Assembly (NCBI RefSeq): GCF_932526225.1
Contig: NC_064043.1
Location: 4,145,501-4,209,500, forward strand
Source of the DNA: Nematostella vectensis
Lineage: Eukaryota > Cnidaria > Anthozoa > Actiniaria > Edwardsiidae
Reading direction: 5' to 3'
DNA length: 64,000 nucleotides
The notes below the pieces were generated by a model. That model did no database searches. It was given only the letters and a program-made list of their open reading frames with translations, and was not told where the DNA came from. Shown piece after piece: positions 21,524 to 33,925 of the stretch (its first letter is position 1; every line of letters begins with the position of its first letter). A program made the translations under genes and the position numbers.

Positions 21524-23204
21524 CTATCTTACCAGAGATGGAAAAATGGTTGTTGTGAATGGAGTAAGCCTCATGGTTGACTGAGATTGCGTTGACAGAG
21601 AAACAACTTGTATATGGTTTGGTGTAACAGCTGTCCCATTCACATGTGCTGACAAAGGAGTATTGAGAGGTGTGGCATGCCCTGTACTATACACAGGTGA
21701 CGTGTTCATAGTAACACTATTCTGAACAGAAAGCACACCCCCTGTTTGTAGTGGTACAACTGGAACGACCGAGATACTCTTTTGCATGTTTGGAGTAATT
21801 TTGGGAACAATTTTCTGAAATTGTGGCTGCACTGTTGTTGTTGCCAAGCGACCTGAGACTAGAAGCATTGAATTCTGTAGTGTTGGGTCATCTAAGATAT
21901 CGGCATTGTTGCCTTTTAAGCTGTTGTTCGAATAGACTCTGGAGAGTTTGGCTTCTTTTGACAGGCATTCCATCATTTTTCCTAGGGTATTGTGTCCCAT
22001 TGGCGAGATCTCGTACCAGACTTGGTCCTCTTCAGAAGCGCTCTTTTTTGGCCTTTGCCAAAGTGAAGCATTCATTGGATTTAGTTTTGATAAATACTTT
22101 GAAAATGTAGCCACAGGGCATCTTGGATTTCCTGGGAAAGTGATAGGAATTATAAAGATAGCGGAGTTGGTGTATTACGCGAGTACAAAAACTTTACACA
22201 ATTCGTCACTCGAAATCATCCGTCAAAATTATCTCTAGAAACAAATATTTAGTTGGAAACTTATAAATTGCAAGTGAGACAAATCAGATATTTAAAACAT
22301 AGCTTAAAATGTGTCTTATTATTCACCGGTATGCCTAGATTCCTTCAAGACTTTGTTTGACAGGATGAAATGTGATCTGTTGTTGAGGGTTTTCCCTAAG
22401 TGAGAATAAATTACAATCAAAACAAACACAATGCTAACCTTTCTTCTCGTAAATTTTCCACAAAGGGATGGTAGTATTTGAATCCTTTTTCGAATAGATG
22501 AATCTCATATTTCTTTCCTGGTCGAAGCCAATTGCAAAAGTATCTCGTGTTTGTTCTCTCAAATTACCGCGGCTTCGCTTCGAGCCCGATAAATACATCA
22601 AGTCGAAGAACGACTTCTTTTGCAATCCCTCAGGCGTCAATTGATTAAAAACGTCGCTGAAATAAAGTTTCTTTAAGTCTTCGGCGGAAATATCGGCTAT
22701 ATGATCAATGCCTTTTCCTAACCGCATCAATTCCACGGTCTGAGCTCGAAAGACTTCGCTTGAAACGCGGAACTCGGGGTCGTTTATAATATCAATGTTT
22801 CTCACAAGCTGTAAATGCCGATTGAGAGCGAAACGGATCGCACTAAGCGCTGACTTTTTGTAGAAATCTCCATCCCTTTTTCTAGCTTCGACATAAAATT
22901 TCCTTAGTATGTTGTTAAGAGAAGTTTTATCATAGTCTTCAAAGCAGGGATCATGACCTTTCTCTCGCAGGTACTCGCGGAAAATTCTAACAGCAAACCT
23001 GTTCGCTTTTTTTGTATTTCTTGTACTTCTCTCCTCAAGAAGACGCTGAATTTCCTCCTCCGAACTATCTCCAAACCGTCCCAGAAAAGAGTCAGAGCAA
23101 GTTGGAGATTCTACAGAGTCTTCATTCAAAGGGTCATCTTCTTCTGTGGTGTTTTCAATTTTTACCGAAGGAAGAAATACGACAGCGCACTGTTCCTCCG
23201 CCAT
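21524..23204 (-). CDS. Crypton-derived DUF3504 domain protein (inactivated tyrosine recombinase)
   Basis: Exon 1 is 23204-22439 and exon 2 is 22131-21533, or to the stop at 21524 if unspliced. The junction (K.K.G|GNPRCPV) is in frame. ATG 23204 is preferred over 23246 by context. Residues about 55-255 match the DUF3504/QRICH1-ZMYM2-type region (NTKKANRFAVRIFREYL, KFYVEARKRDGDFYKKSAL, DPEFR..EVF, ISAEDLKKLY, EGLQKKSFFDLMYL), and exon 2 adds NPRCPVATFSKYLSKLNP and VWYEISPMGHNTLGKMM. The usual NHSLRAT and HIM..SGHKS segment with the catalytic Arg and His is missing; SNNSLKGNNAD stands in its place, so it is probably not a recombinase. The remainder is S/T/V-rich, like a transactivation or linker region. 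VKIE at residues 14-17 is a SUMO consensus. Using the donor at 21533, the frame continues directly into HIU hydrolase (580 residues in total). Confidence 0.82.
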
Positions 23205-25320
23205 GATTTTCAACACTTGACGGCAGGTCAATATCATGCATATCACATCAAAATATTGAACATGTGACAGAGTGAGCCAATCACGAGCCGATATGATGCC
23301 AAAGCGATGAAATATAGAGCGGTTGATTTGGTCACATGGTTCATTTTAACCAATAGCACGACGAAGAAAATCACATACGGCACTCCTTTATCTATGGGAA
23401 AACAGCTGCCCCAGGGAATAAAAAAATATAGCAACTTCGAAAATATGAATAGCTCATGCTATAAGAAAATGTGAATATAGTCAAAATAAAATACATGGAA
23501 ATATTGAAATATATGAGAAGTATGACAATTTGTAGGTCCCCTGAAAAGAAGAATTTTCTGTGATATTTTTTTCGCTTCTGTAGGCATATTCAGTTCGCAG
23601 TGCGAAGCGCCACAAATTTGCATTTGAAATACAGGTAAGACCATGGGTTGTCGTTTGTTTCCATAATTTCCATAATTCCCTGTCAACCTCGCTTTACGGG
23701 CACCCACCTCGTTAGTGCGGACAAAGGAATTTTTTTTTCTATCATAACAATGTTAACTTCAAATAAATGACGATTTTAATAATTCTCAGTAATATATAAC
23801 CGCTTTTGTCGCGAAAAGGCCGGCTTTTTCGCTACTATCTATACCTCAATAGATAGTGAGTACGGGAGCCGTTCAAATTGCGAGATTCGTGATAGGGTGT
23901 GAGTGCATTTATACTAAAGGATAATAGCAAGAGACCACGATGGTCTCTTGATAATTGTTAACTATAAAAACTGGATATTTAGGATAACCAAGGTTTTTTG
24001 AATCTATAAATAGTCGGATTTTTTTTTATATAATTGGGCTCAAATAGTGTAGGCAACTGTTGCCATGGTCTCGAGGGTGTATGAGTTAACAGCAAGAGTA
24101 GAAAGAGTACGTATGACCATATTCTCTTGACTACACTTTGAGAGTCATGCGCGTACCCAGTATTTGCTAAGGGGGAGGGGGTTGCGCAGTCATAGGAATC
24201 ATATGGGAAAAGCTTACTTTTTGAAAAGAAATTACCCACTTTTTGGCAGCCAAGAAGGGTGCGCGCCTGAGAGCAATGACTTAAAGTTCTTTAAAACTTT
24301 CATTTATATCAATCTAACCAAACGAAAGCATAGATTAACTTTAAATTCTGAAAAGGGAATTAAATTTGATTGAAATTTGAATTTTCTAGAAAGCTTTGAA
24401 AATTTTCCTGGCCGCGCGAAAGGAGATTGGATCGAGTGAATAATTCCAAGTTTTGGCTGGAAAATCTAAAACGTATTTTCCTTAAATCCGTTAAAATGTT
24501 AGAGTGTTTCTTTTGCAATGCTACCCACAACGAGGCGAAGAATAATTTAAAGCTAAGAATTATATGTGAAAAAAATATCGTTTTGTTGTAGTTTTCAAAA
24601 ACAGCGCGCGCTCGTGAGAATGTCGCCATTTTTGATTGCGCAATCAAAAAAATATAGACTATAATAATAATTGAATAATAATTTAAAAAAATTATAGACT
24701 ATAATAATAATTGAAAAATAATTTGTTGACTTATAATGCGCTAAATCTATGTAAACATATTCTAAAGCGCTCAACAGAAGATAGTCTCTTGTGCAGGAGA
24801 CAAATTCTTACAAAAACATCCAAACTAAATCGACATGCTAAATTTTGAAGATTTGTTTCCTGAAGTTAAAAAATATTTTGACTACCAGGTCAGATGACGG
24901 TAAAACTTGTAATCAAACAATGATCTTCGGCAATAGCTAAGAAGAGATGCAGACGGGAACAAGTTAAGCGTGCGCATATATTTTCTCATATAATTTCATT
25001 GATATCTCGATCTACGTCACAAATGACTGGACCCGCGCCTTTCAGTTCACGGCCTTTTTTCCGAAGGTTGACCGAAATACCTCATTATTACAGATTTTAG
25101 TTATTCGCACGAACGCGAATTTTATAGTGTCCATACATACTATAACCATTTGGAAGATAAGAATATAAAGAATTGACCAAATCTATCAACTCTGAAAGGT
25201 TATATGGACTTTAAGGGCCTTAGGTATTATCTCGTTGCTACGAAACACCATTGCTACCAAAGGAAAAAGCGCTACATTTGATTTAAATAGACTAAAATCG
25301 CCGCGCGTCTTCCAACATGA
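23205..25320. other. Intergenic region, no gene seen
   Basis: The first 250 bp upstream of the DUF3504 start carries CCAAT motifs (23275, 23350) and is its likely promoter. Beyond that the sequence is A/T rich, with a hairpin at 23928-23950 and a two-copy direct repeat near 24645-24725 (ATAGACTATAATAATAATTG). Short open frames here show no recognisable motif. Confidence 0.5.
23928..23950. repeat. Short perfect hairpin
   Basis: CAAGAGACCA and TGGTCTCTTG form a 10-bp perfect stem with a CGA loop. No T-run follows, and no gene end is nearby. Confidence 0.6.
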
Positions 25321-25389
25321 TTCCGTGGCCCAGTGGTTAGCACCTTTGACTCATCATCAAGCGGTCCAGATTCAATCCCTGGTAGAGTA
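25321..25389 (+). tRNA. tRNA-Met(CAT)-like sequence, probably a pseudogene or SINE head
   Basis: TGGCCCAGTGGTTAGCACC resembles an A box. TTTGA-CTCATCA-TCAAG forms a 5-bp anticodon stem with U33 and a CAT anticodon. CCAGA-TTCAATC-CCTGG forms a T arm with a canonical TTCRANY loop and one mismatch. The acceptor and D stems pair badly. A T-run (25390-25401) directly follows, as a Pol III terminator would. A working elongator tRNA is unlikely; a transcribable tRNA-like RNA is possible. Confidence 0.35.
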
Positions 25390-28300
25390 TTTTTTTTTTT
25401 TCGAAATTTCAATTCTAACTTTTTTTTCTTTTTTTCATAAGAGATTAATATAAACTTTCGACATTTTGGAGAAGAAAATGCATTTTTTTTATGATTTAGA
25501 GAATAAAAACAGATGGCGAAAAAACAAGATGGCGGCCATTTCCGCGCAAAAAAAACACGTTAATTTTGAACATTTTACAACAATTGTGGATTTTTTTCTC
25601 ACTCAAACCATTGATATTACCATTTCTAACAACTTAGCGCATGGGATTTTAGATTTTTGAAAAAATGAAAAAGTTATTACCAAATATGTGGTTTTCGAAG
25701 AACATAAAAATTCGCTCGCGTTATCTAAATTTTGCAAATGGGATGCGTAAAGTTTTATAAAATAGTGATGGTAAAATATTTCTGCAAAAAAATTGATGTT
25801 AGATTTGAACAGTAGGTTATCCAATCTCGCTCCCAGAGCCCACGTACCTTTTTGGGCTCTGGGAGCGAGATTGTAGCTCCCAGACACGTTTTTCTGTTCT
25901 AGGTCACGTGACCATGGATGACGTCATCACTTGTGTCATTTATGTCTAAAACACTTATGTTGAAAGTTCCAAGAGATTTGACAAAAAAACAAAAGCTTTT
26001 ATAAAACAAACAAATTTCCCTAGCAACGGACTCAAAAGATAGTACCATAGGCCCTAAGTGAAAGAAAGGTTGGTATGTAGTCCCCCTCCACCGAACCCCT
26101 TCTTCTCCATGCCCCTGGTACAAACGCGTTTGGTTTCATCGGGTATCGAAGGAATTTGAGAAAACCTCCCCCCTCAGAGATCTTTGGAGACATATGAAAG
26201 CCTTACAAATGAAATCCCTTTCCATTTTGCGCGACATATGAAAGCATTTCATCTGGAAGCCCTTTCCCTATAGTTCGATCAATCTACTATTTAAGATCGG
26301 ACTAATTGCAACACAGGTTTTTCAACGTTTTTGTATTAATTAAGTCTCCCTTTATAACATACTAAAAGTCTAAAAAATCGTAGCAGGCAAACACCCCGAA
26401 AAACCGCATCGAATTTCCCCATACAAGGCTTGTATGAAAAACCACAGGGATCCCAAACCACGAAAAATATACCAGTACTTTGAAAAAATCAAATTTATAA
26501 ATGATACTATAAATGATAAGAAATATATATTTCTACACGATCTGGATAAAAATCAACGTTATCTGATAAAGCTTATCTGTTTTGGGCAAAATCCACAGGT
26601 TTCTAGCGATCGTCACGGGTATTTAGAAGAACCAAGCACATGTAATTATAATCATTAGTTTAAGTTTGTTTGATTTTAATGGTGTCGATCTCAAGTTTAT
26701 TCTTATCTTTCTGCTTTCAATTATAATTATTAAGTGTGATTTTAAATGCAGGACCATGGTGATATCAGACTGGGTCTGAAGGGTCTTATCCTTTTAACTA
26801 TCACGATGCAGTTCTTGCGGAAAGGTCGCCATTTTTTGCAAGACTTTGCACTGAAAAACACCTGCACGGGTGTCTAAGCCGACAGCGCAGTTAGAAATGT
26901 TGATACCGCTAAAGTGACCGAGAAGAGATCTTGTAAGCAGATAGCACAACCTCGCAATCGGCAGTGCCCATTGACAATGACGTCGTAAATGTTACAGCTG
27001 TCGCTTCAGCGCTCAATTCTAGTTTATCCCCAAAAGACCTTGAACAATATTTCTCCTTTGAGCTCTGAAGTTTTCCTCCAGCATTGTTAGACTCTATGAT
27101 GAGAGTGGTGCAGAAGCCTGTTTTGGCCGAGGTCATTTGGTGCACATTGGATGGATACCAAAACACCATCTACCGAGCTTCAGCATCCATTGGATCTAGG
27201 TGCTTATCTACACTGAATACCCTGGCCCAAGGAAGCCGACACATTATTTCACGAAGATTGAAACTCCTGCTGTAACTGTATCGTGGTGTTTTGGTCGGTG
27301 ACGCCGATGGCTTTTCAACAGAGGTCGTGGCAGGAAAAAAAAGATCAGGTAAAATCAGAGCCTCCGTTACGTTCTTTTTTTAAACATGGCGGTCCCTATG
27401 AAGACTAAAAGGGTTTTTTTGGCGAAAAAGAAAAACAAGAAGAATTTTATTCAAATGTTTAGCAAGTAAGCGGTTGTGGCCCAATGGACACGGATATGAT
27501 TGCTTATGTGGAAAGCTGAGGTAAAATCGTCCATCCATTAGCGATTAGCATCACCGTTCCTTGGTGACCATCAATCCGTATGGAAGCCCATGACATCTAC
27601 CTGAGCCGAAATCAAATCTACACGAAGATGTGGGGAATGACGGCCATGAATGAACTGCTAAAGAAAAGTTTTAATGTTATTTCTGTTAATCATTTTATTT
27701 TTGCTTTTTATCCATGCGTTGTGAAACCATCTTCCATGAATACGGGCAGAAAGGAGGCATTGTTCAAGAAGCTTGTCTCCTCTCCCTACATCCGCGCACA
27801 CGCAGCTGTTAACAGGGCAGAGCTAAGAGGGCACAAAAGCTATCCTCAACTTCAGCATCTGCCATGCTCCACAGTTTAAAGTTCCAGTATTCTATCAAGT
27901 CAGCCAATGGAAAGGCGATAGAAAGGCGGTCTGAAGTCCGAGCCTAGATGATGGTCAACGACAGGGTGAACACTTAACAGATCTTGGAGGATACAGTGGC
28001 CCAGCGAGCTCGCTGGCCACTAAATAGAGAGACGTTCGAGGCTCTGGAACGAGGGTACTCTCTTTCCATAGGAATCGTATCGAATTTCTTGCCACCACGA
28101 CCGGGCTTTCCTTTGAGTGATATCTCGCATTCGGCAATTGCAATAGCACCCCCACTCTCTAGTTGAACCATGAAACCTCGCCCTCAGCTCCTTTATTAAT
28201 TACTCTCGACAACTTCAACCAAAAGAGATTTACTTGAATTTGATTCAAATGTATGTTGGATGCAGAAATAACAATGAATACATGATGTTTTCCCTTTTGC

Positions 28301-29061
28301 TAGTGTGTTTATTGTCCATGCATAGCGTATTTTGCTTTTGGTAGAACTGAATAAGACACAAAAGTCTATAAAAAAATCCACCATCTAAGTGACCCATATT
28401 GACTAATCTGCTTACTATTACCGAGTCTCACTCACCTGTTTATTTCACCTGAACATGACAAGTCATTTGCATAAAGTCATACCCAAGGGATGGTCCAAAG
28501 AGGAGAGGGAGGAGGGGGGGTGGGGCAGGCAACCTCGTTAAAGGCAGGTCAAGGGGATTGGATTACCCCCCATTTTGATGAATCTGTATGGTCCATTTTG
28601 TGTATTTTCCATCCTTTTTCATTTTCTAGGATGTCTGGATCCGTCATCGTCACTTTTAATCATATGTTATTAGGCTGTCCCAAGAAATTTGGGATACAGC
28701 CTTGCCGAAGGTAGTTACTGTACCTCTACTCCAATAGGTTCCCTCCAACCAAGTCAACAGAGGGCTTAATACTTCTGGTTACTTTGTTGGTAAATACTGA
28801 TAGTACTATCCCTTAAGATTAAATAATGATTCAAACACACCCAATGTGATATCTCTGAAAGGTAACAATTAGTATCAACAACACCCAAATTGCTATCATT
28901 AGCAATTTTTTGCCAGTGCCGATTGATGCTAATCAATTGCCAATGCCGATTGATGCTAATTAAGCAATTTTTATTTATTGATATTGATTTACATATTATT
29001 GATTTCTAACGGTTGATACTTTGTTGATCAACTAACTGAAGCTATAAAATTAAAAGCATAC
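25390..29061. other. Intergenic region, no gene seen
   Basis: Holds a strong hairpin (25823-25872), a 16-bp palindrome (CCAGCGAGCTCGCTGG, 28001-28016) and a palindromic stem at 28673-28701 (GGCTGTCCCAA/TTGGGATACAGCC). Sequence at 27475-27500 (GTGGCCCAATGGACA) resembles the 5' half of tRNA-Arg only. Frames near 26900-27900 show no family motif. Confidence 0.5.
25823..25872. repeat. 20-bp perfect inverted repeat with 10-base loop
   Basis: AATCTCGCTCCCAGAGCCCA and its exact reverse complement are separated by CGTACCTTTT. Related half-arms follow (TAGCTCCCAGA), suggesting the tip of a palindromic MITE. Confidence 0.8.
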
Positions 29062-29287
29062 GTTTGCCTCAACAGCTGCAAAAAAGAGCTACGCCACAGA
29101 CAAGTCAAACACTATGGCTATGAATTTCTGTATGGTACCAATAAAATTGACAGAGCTTAACATCTCCCATGAGGAATGCCGGCAATTTGTAATAACATAC
29201 TGATGTGCAGGGTGTCTCAGGGAGCTGTAAGGAATACTCTAGATCAGCTAACAGTGAACGAGTATCACCTTACATGTTGACCACGAT
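29062..29287 (+). pseudogene. Decayed duplicate of ALKBH8 exon 2
   Basis: This stretch aligns along its length with ALKBH8 exon 2 (30929-31203) and its acceptor (TTTGCCTC.ACAG), sharing for example CACTATGGCTATGAATTTCT. An extra A after the acceptor and in-frame TAA and TGA break it, and similarity stops around the CATGTTGA block. It lies about 500 bp upstream of ALKBH8 exon 1, so an older partial tandem duplication is likely. Confidence 0.85.
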
Positions 29288-29788
29288 TTTTTAGCATTGG
29301 CGGGTTGCTCTTTTACAACTTGCTAAACCTGACCTTCTGGCTAACATTAATCAGACATTGCTTGGTCAACACTTGAATGACTTTCGATCATGCAACAACA
29401 GCGTAAAATTTTGATTAATCAGAGAGGCCATAATCTGCTGACAAAAGCAAGAGGGCAATTGCCAGAATACTCCGAATCGTAGGTATCAATGTTAAAATTG
29501 TTTACATTTTACCGGACATTGGACAAACTTCATCATTAGAATATCTAACCATCTATTCTGCGTGTCTTTAAGAATAAGCCACTAAGCAAATAAATATGAG
29601 CAATCATTAAGATCAAATAGGCAAGTCAAAAGTCTCACCTTAGACGCAAGATGTTGCGAAAACTTTTCCGTTCGACGGATCATTTGCTGTTGTGCCCGGG
29701 ACGGACAAATGCTGAATAAACCTGCGGTACATCGTACCAGCGGTTCACATAAAAACCGGGAAAGACTGGGCAATTACTGAAATCCAAG
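29288..29788. other. ALKBH8 upstream region
   Basis: 500 bp between the pseudo-exon and the ALKBH8 start. It probably contains the promoter, but no TATA box or other clear site is seen. Confidence 0.4.
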
Positions 29789-32700
29789 ATGGCGGCAAGA
29801 AACCTTACTAAGTCAGTAGGAGAGAAACTCTCGAAATCTGAGAAAAAAGCGCTACGTAAACAAGCTAGGAAGGTGCATTCGTTGAGCAAACACAATAGCG
29901 AGTTAGCAGATGTCTCTATAGAACCCACACCGCATATCTTGGTTGGAAATGGTGGATTAATGTGTGGAGTTGACCGTGAATCGATCACTCGCGTGTTTTC
30001 GCTTTATGGAACTCTCGAAAGAGTTGTAATGCTCCCTCAAAGGTCATACTCGTTTGTTTCATATAAGAGCCATAATAATGCTCTGAACGCCATGAGGAAT
30101 TTAAATGGAAAAGCGCTCGATGAATTCGGGCTTCGTTCAGTATTCTACTTGTCATATCTTGTAAAAGTTCCAAGTGACGTCATTTTGTCCAAAATAGAGC
30201 ACCCCCCTGGTCTTCAGATTTATGAAGAATTCATCAACGAGGAGGAAGAAAAGACGCTCCTAGATGCACTGGGATGGGATGGTACAGAGGATCAGAGTAG
30301 ATCCACCGATGCTGGTATGTAGCATAGCAGCTGTTACATATACCTATTTCAAATAAGGTTGCAATTGGAGAACCGGTGTATCGTAACCTGCTGTGCTTCA
30401 TGGGTATCAAGTAAATAATCAAATAAGTGTAAATAAAATACAAATCCAGGTTTCAAAAGCTGTAGAATTCTTGTTTACATTCTTATGAATATTCACATAG
30501 CTTTCAGATACAAGGGGTCAGCCATTTACACGCTACCCATGAACCACCGCTGGATGGGGCACATGGAGTGCAACCCTATTTGAAATAGGTGTACTATTAG
30601 ACGCCAAGTGATGAAAGGTGGGGTGAGGGGGTGGCAAGAGATCCCATGATGCTAGTACATACCCAGTAGACCCCAGGGGCATATAAGGGGAGAGATTACC
30701 AGATAGATCAAGTAATACTTGTATATATCTATTAGACCCCCCCAAAAAATTCCTTAACCCTTATTACTTTGATGTTGAACATATTGTACCCAAGGAGTCT
30801 CTCCATTATCCTCGCTCCTTGGTTCCCCCATTCTATTTCCCCGCCCCTTTAAATGCATGTGGAGTGTATAGTAAATAAAATTCTAATGTCATGTTATTAA
30901 AAAATATAATGTTCTTTTGCCTCGCCAGCTCCCCAAAAAGAGCTACGCCACAGGCGAGTCAAACACTATGGCTATGAATTTCTGTATGGTACCAATGATA
31001 TTGACCGAGCTAAACCTCTCCCAGGAGGAATGCCAGCAGTTTGTAATGACATTCTGACTCGAATGGTGTCGCAGGGAGCTGTACAGAATACTCCGGATCA
31101 GCTAACAGTGAATGAGTATCTGCCTGGACAGGGAATACCCCCACATGTTGACACCCACTCTGCTTTTGAAGATGGCATTTGTTCTTTAAGCCTTGGAGCA
31201 AAGGTATGCACAGCTATTAGCAAATTGTATGCACATGCACAGCTTTTAGCAAATTGCCCATACACAGTGGTTTATTAAGATATTTATACAAATTACATGA
31301 AAATAAGTGTACATAAAATGTACTAGAAATATTGAAGTTTTAAAAAGTGTTGTATTTGATTGTTTCTATTTTCATACAACAAAAATAAGCAGTCCTATGA
31401 CTTTTAATAAAAAAACCTGCCCCCCTCCACTCTTTTGGGTCATTTTTGAATTCTTTAAAATTTTTATTTTTTTAGTTTCAGTGGTTGGTAGCACTCTCAT
31501 ATTGCCTTTATGATTTATCAACCAATAAACACTAAATTTATAAAGCTATGCTTAAGTAATGACCGAAAAACAATCCATGCCTCTATTGCTTAGAAAACCT
31601 AGAACCTTCCTTTTTTCCCTTTACTTTTGAGTTCTTGATATCTACCTATGACTTGAACCATGTTATCAGCTTCCATCAATATTGCTGAGGTTTTATTAAA
31701 CTCGGGTAAAATACCATTCCTTCCAGATAAGTATGGATTTCCGACATCCAGATAGCCGCCATGTCTCTGTGTTACTCCCTCGTCGAAGCTTGTTGGTTAT
31801 GAGTGGTGAGAGTAGATATCTTTGGACGCATGGGTAAGATCACGTTTTAATTACACCTAGCATCCTTTGGGCCTCGTGTTGAAAATGCCTTGTATGTAAA
31901 AGTGTTGCATTTCTATAGCTTACTGTACCTTTCTCCATATATTAATTTGTGTAGAGAAAGAAGGGATAAAAAATTGTATGATATAAATGTGTATCATTTT
32001 TTATAATGGAAGTATTTTTTAACACTCCACACCCAATACCATACTTTGGTATTTAGCTGATGAAACTTCAAAAATGCCGGTGAATCATGTACTGATGTTC
32101 AGTTAGTGTTATACTGTAAATGTGCAAAATGACTTATTTTTTTGCTTTTCTCATAAGTATAACCCCTAGGAAGTTTGACATCATTGGTTCCGGACTGGAC
32201 ACCTCCATTCATGAAGACCAAGAATCAATTGCTGCTGACGCAAGCAATGTTTCAACATCTGGAGTAACACAGTATGAGCGGGAACGGCGCATTTCGCTGA
32301 CATTTCGTAAGATCCTCCATGTACCCTGCACTTGCAAATACAGCAGCAAGTGCAATTCACAGGGCTACAAGAAAGCAGAGGACAAGAATGCTGCAAGTTT
32401 ACCTAGCACTCAAGGTGAAGCACAGTCACTTGAAAAACGGCATGTACATGAAGTTTACGAGAACATTGCAGACCATTTCAGCGACACTCGACACTCACCC
32501 TGGCCGAGGATTGCTGCATTCTTAAGGGAGTTACCCACTGGGAGTCTTGTAGCAGATGTCGGGTGTGGTAATGGGAAGTATCTAGGGATCAATGGGATGG
32601 TTTTCAAAACTGGATCAGATCGGAGCTTCAATTTGGCAACAATAGCATATGAGCGCGGACACTCTGTCATTGTGTGTGACATCTTGTCATTGCCTTACAG

Positions 32701-33674
32701 GTTAGTTTGTTAACAAAATTCTTCATTAACAAAATCCTCATATAATGAAAATCATTACCACTGAATGAACGAGTGAGTGAATAAATTGTTGAATGTCATC
32801 ACAATCATCCGCATTACCACCACCCATATCATCAGTATCATTTTCATCATCATCATTATCATCGTTGTCATTATCATCATTATTTCATCCCACCAGGGTC
32901 AGCATCGCCATTCTTACCATATTTATCACCATCATCCCTGTCATCATAATATAATTATATTATCATCTTCATCATCACCATCATCATTATCATCATCAGT
33001 GTCGCAATGATCATAATGATGATCTTCACTACCGCTAAAATCCCCTCACCCAGATTAACATCACAATCTTTGCATTCTGTTTTAGAAACAATGCTTTTGA
33101 TGTTTGTCTTTGCATCGCTGTGATCCATCATCTGTCCACGACCGAGCGACGTATTGCTGCTCTTAGAGAACTAGTGCGGATTATTCGGCCGGCAGGTCTG
33201 GCACTAGTTTATGTATGGGCTTTGGAGCAAGAGCTAGAAAAAGTGAAAAAGTCAAGTTTGCGGGAGGTGATGCAAGGGCGAAGCGACAACACGGCTGTAC
33301 AAGACTTTTCAACATCACAGGCTCAAAGTGATCAGACCGATGACCGTGATTTTATAAAACAGGTTAATTTGAAAGGGGTAAAAGAAGATGGAGATAGAGT
33401 AAAGGAGGGAAACGCTACTCAGGGGGTTGCCGGACACGTAGAGGTCAATGTTAGTAGGGGTGAGTTCAAGCAACAGGACTTGTTCGTGCCTTGGAAGTTC
33501 AGGGGGGCGTCAAAGAAAGAATCGAACGGTGCCGATACAGTGTTCCATCGCTTTTATCACGTGTTTAAGGAAGGCGAGTTGCTAGAGTTGTGTCGGTGTC
33601 TGGACAATGTAGTAGTTAAAGATTCGTACTATGATCGAGGAAATTGGTGTGCTGTCATTGAGAAGATTTGCTAA
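29789..33674 (+). CDS. ALKBH8: ALKBH8 tRNA wobble-uridine methyltransferase/hydroxylase
   Basis: Bifunctional tRNA enzyme: the methyltransferase part completes mcm5U34 (with TRMT112) and the AlkB part hydroxylates it. Five exons: 29789-30314, 30929-31203, 31727-31833, 32158-32700 and 33086-33674, all GT-AG and in phase, giving 679 residues (human 664). Order: basic N-terminus; RRM about 46-130 ([18 protein letters not shown]); AlkB dioxygenase about 140-355 with iron ligands H248-x-D250 and H302, and R347/R353 for 2-oxoglutarate and substrate; a Cys cluster CTCKYSSKC (360-368); methyltransferase with SAM loop DVGCGNGK (436-443), IAVIHHLST and the closing YYDRGNWC. Compared with vertebrates there is a Ser/Asp-rich insert after KFD (about 311-345). 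Copies of parts of the gene flank it on both sides. Intron 4 holds a TCA/ATC microsatellite. Confidence 0.96.
30342..30590. mobile_element. Foldback repeat in ALKBH8 intron 1
   Basis: The left arm ACCTATTTCAAATAAGGTTG...TTCATGGGTA (30342-30408) returns inverted at about 30533-30590. Further single copies lie at 34666-34733 (as part of a duplication) and near 43828-43895 (CACCTATTTCAAATGTGGTT...TTCATGGGTA). This is a dispersed short repeat family, probably a MITE. Confidence 0.6.
32810..33025 (+). repeat. TCA/ATC-type microsatellite in ALKBH8 intron 4
   Basis: Imperfect ATC/TCA trinucleotide repeats (ATCATCATCATTATCATC and similar), interrupted by unique sequence around 32887-32935. The open frame across it is a repeat artefact. 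Confidence 0.8.
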
Positions 33675-33925
33675 TGTGCAAATTTGCTAATGACACATTT
33701 GAAGATACACGTACTGTAAACGTGGCAATTTCATAATGTTTTTTGTTAATATATATCGTGAAAATAAAATCAAACCAAACAATCATTAACACTGTTGCAA
33801 TGTTTTAGATGCTGCTACTACTTACCGTAAAAGCTCTTATAGCCTCCCCCCTCCCTACTACTTACCTATCTCAATCTGTTTAAGCCCGGCTCCCCAGTCT
33901 GCAGTCATAGATTTCATATGGAAAA

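Noticed and set aside
26909-27275. Overlapping frames on both strands in the intergenic region
   Set aside because: No motif on either strand and no bordering splice sites that join to another exon.
27475-27545. tRNA-Arg-like GTGGCCCAATGGACA
   Set aside because: Only the 5' half resembles a tRNA; no anticodon arm or B box at the right distance.
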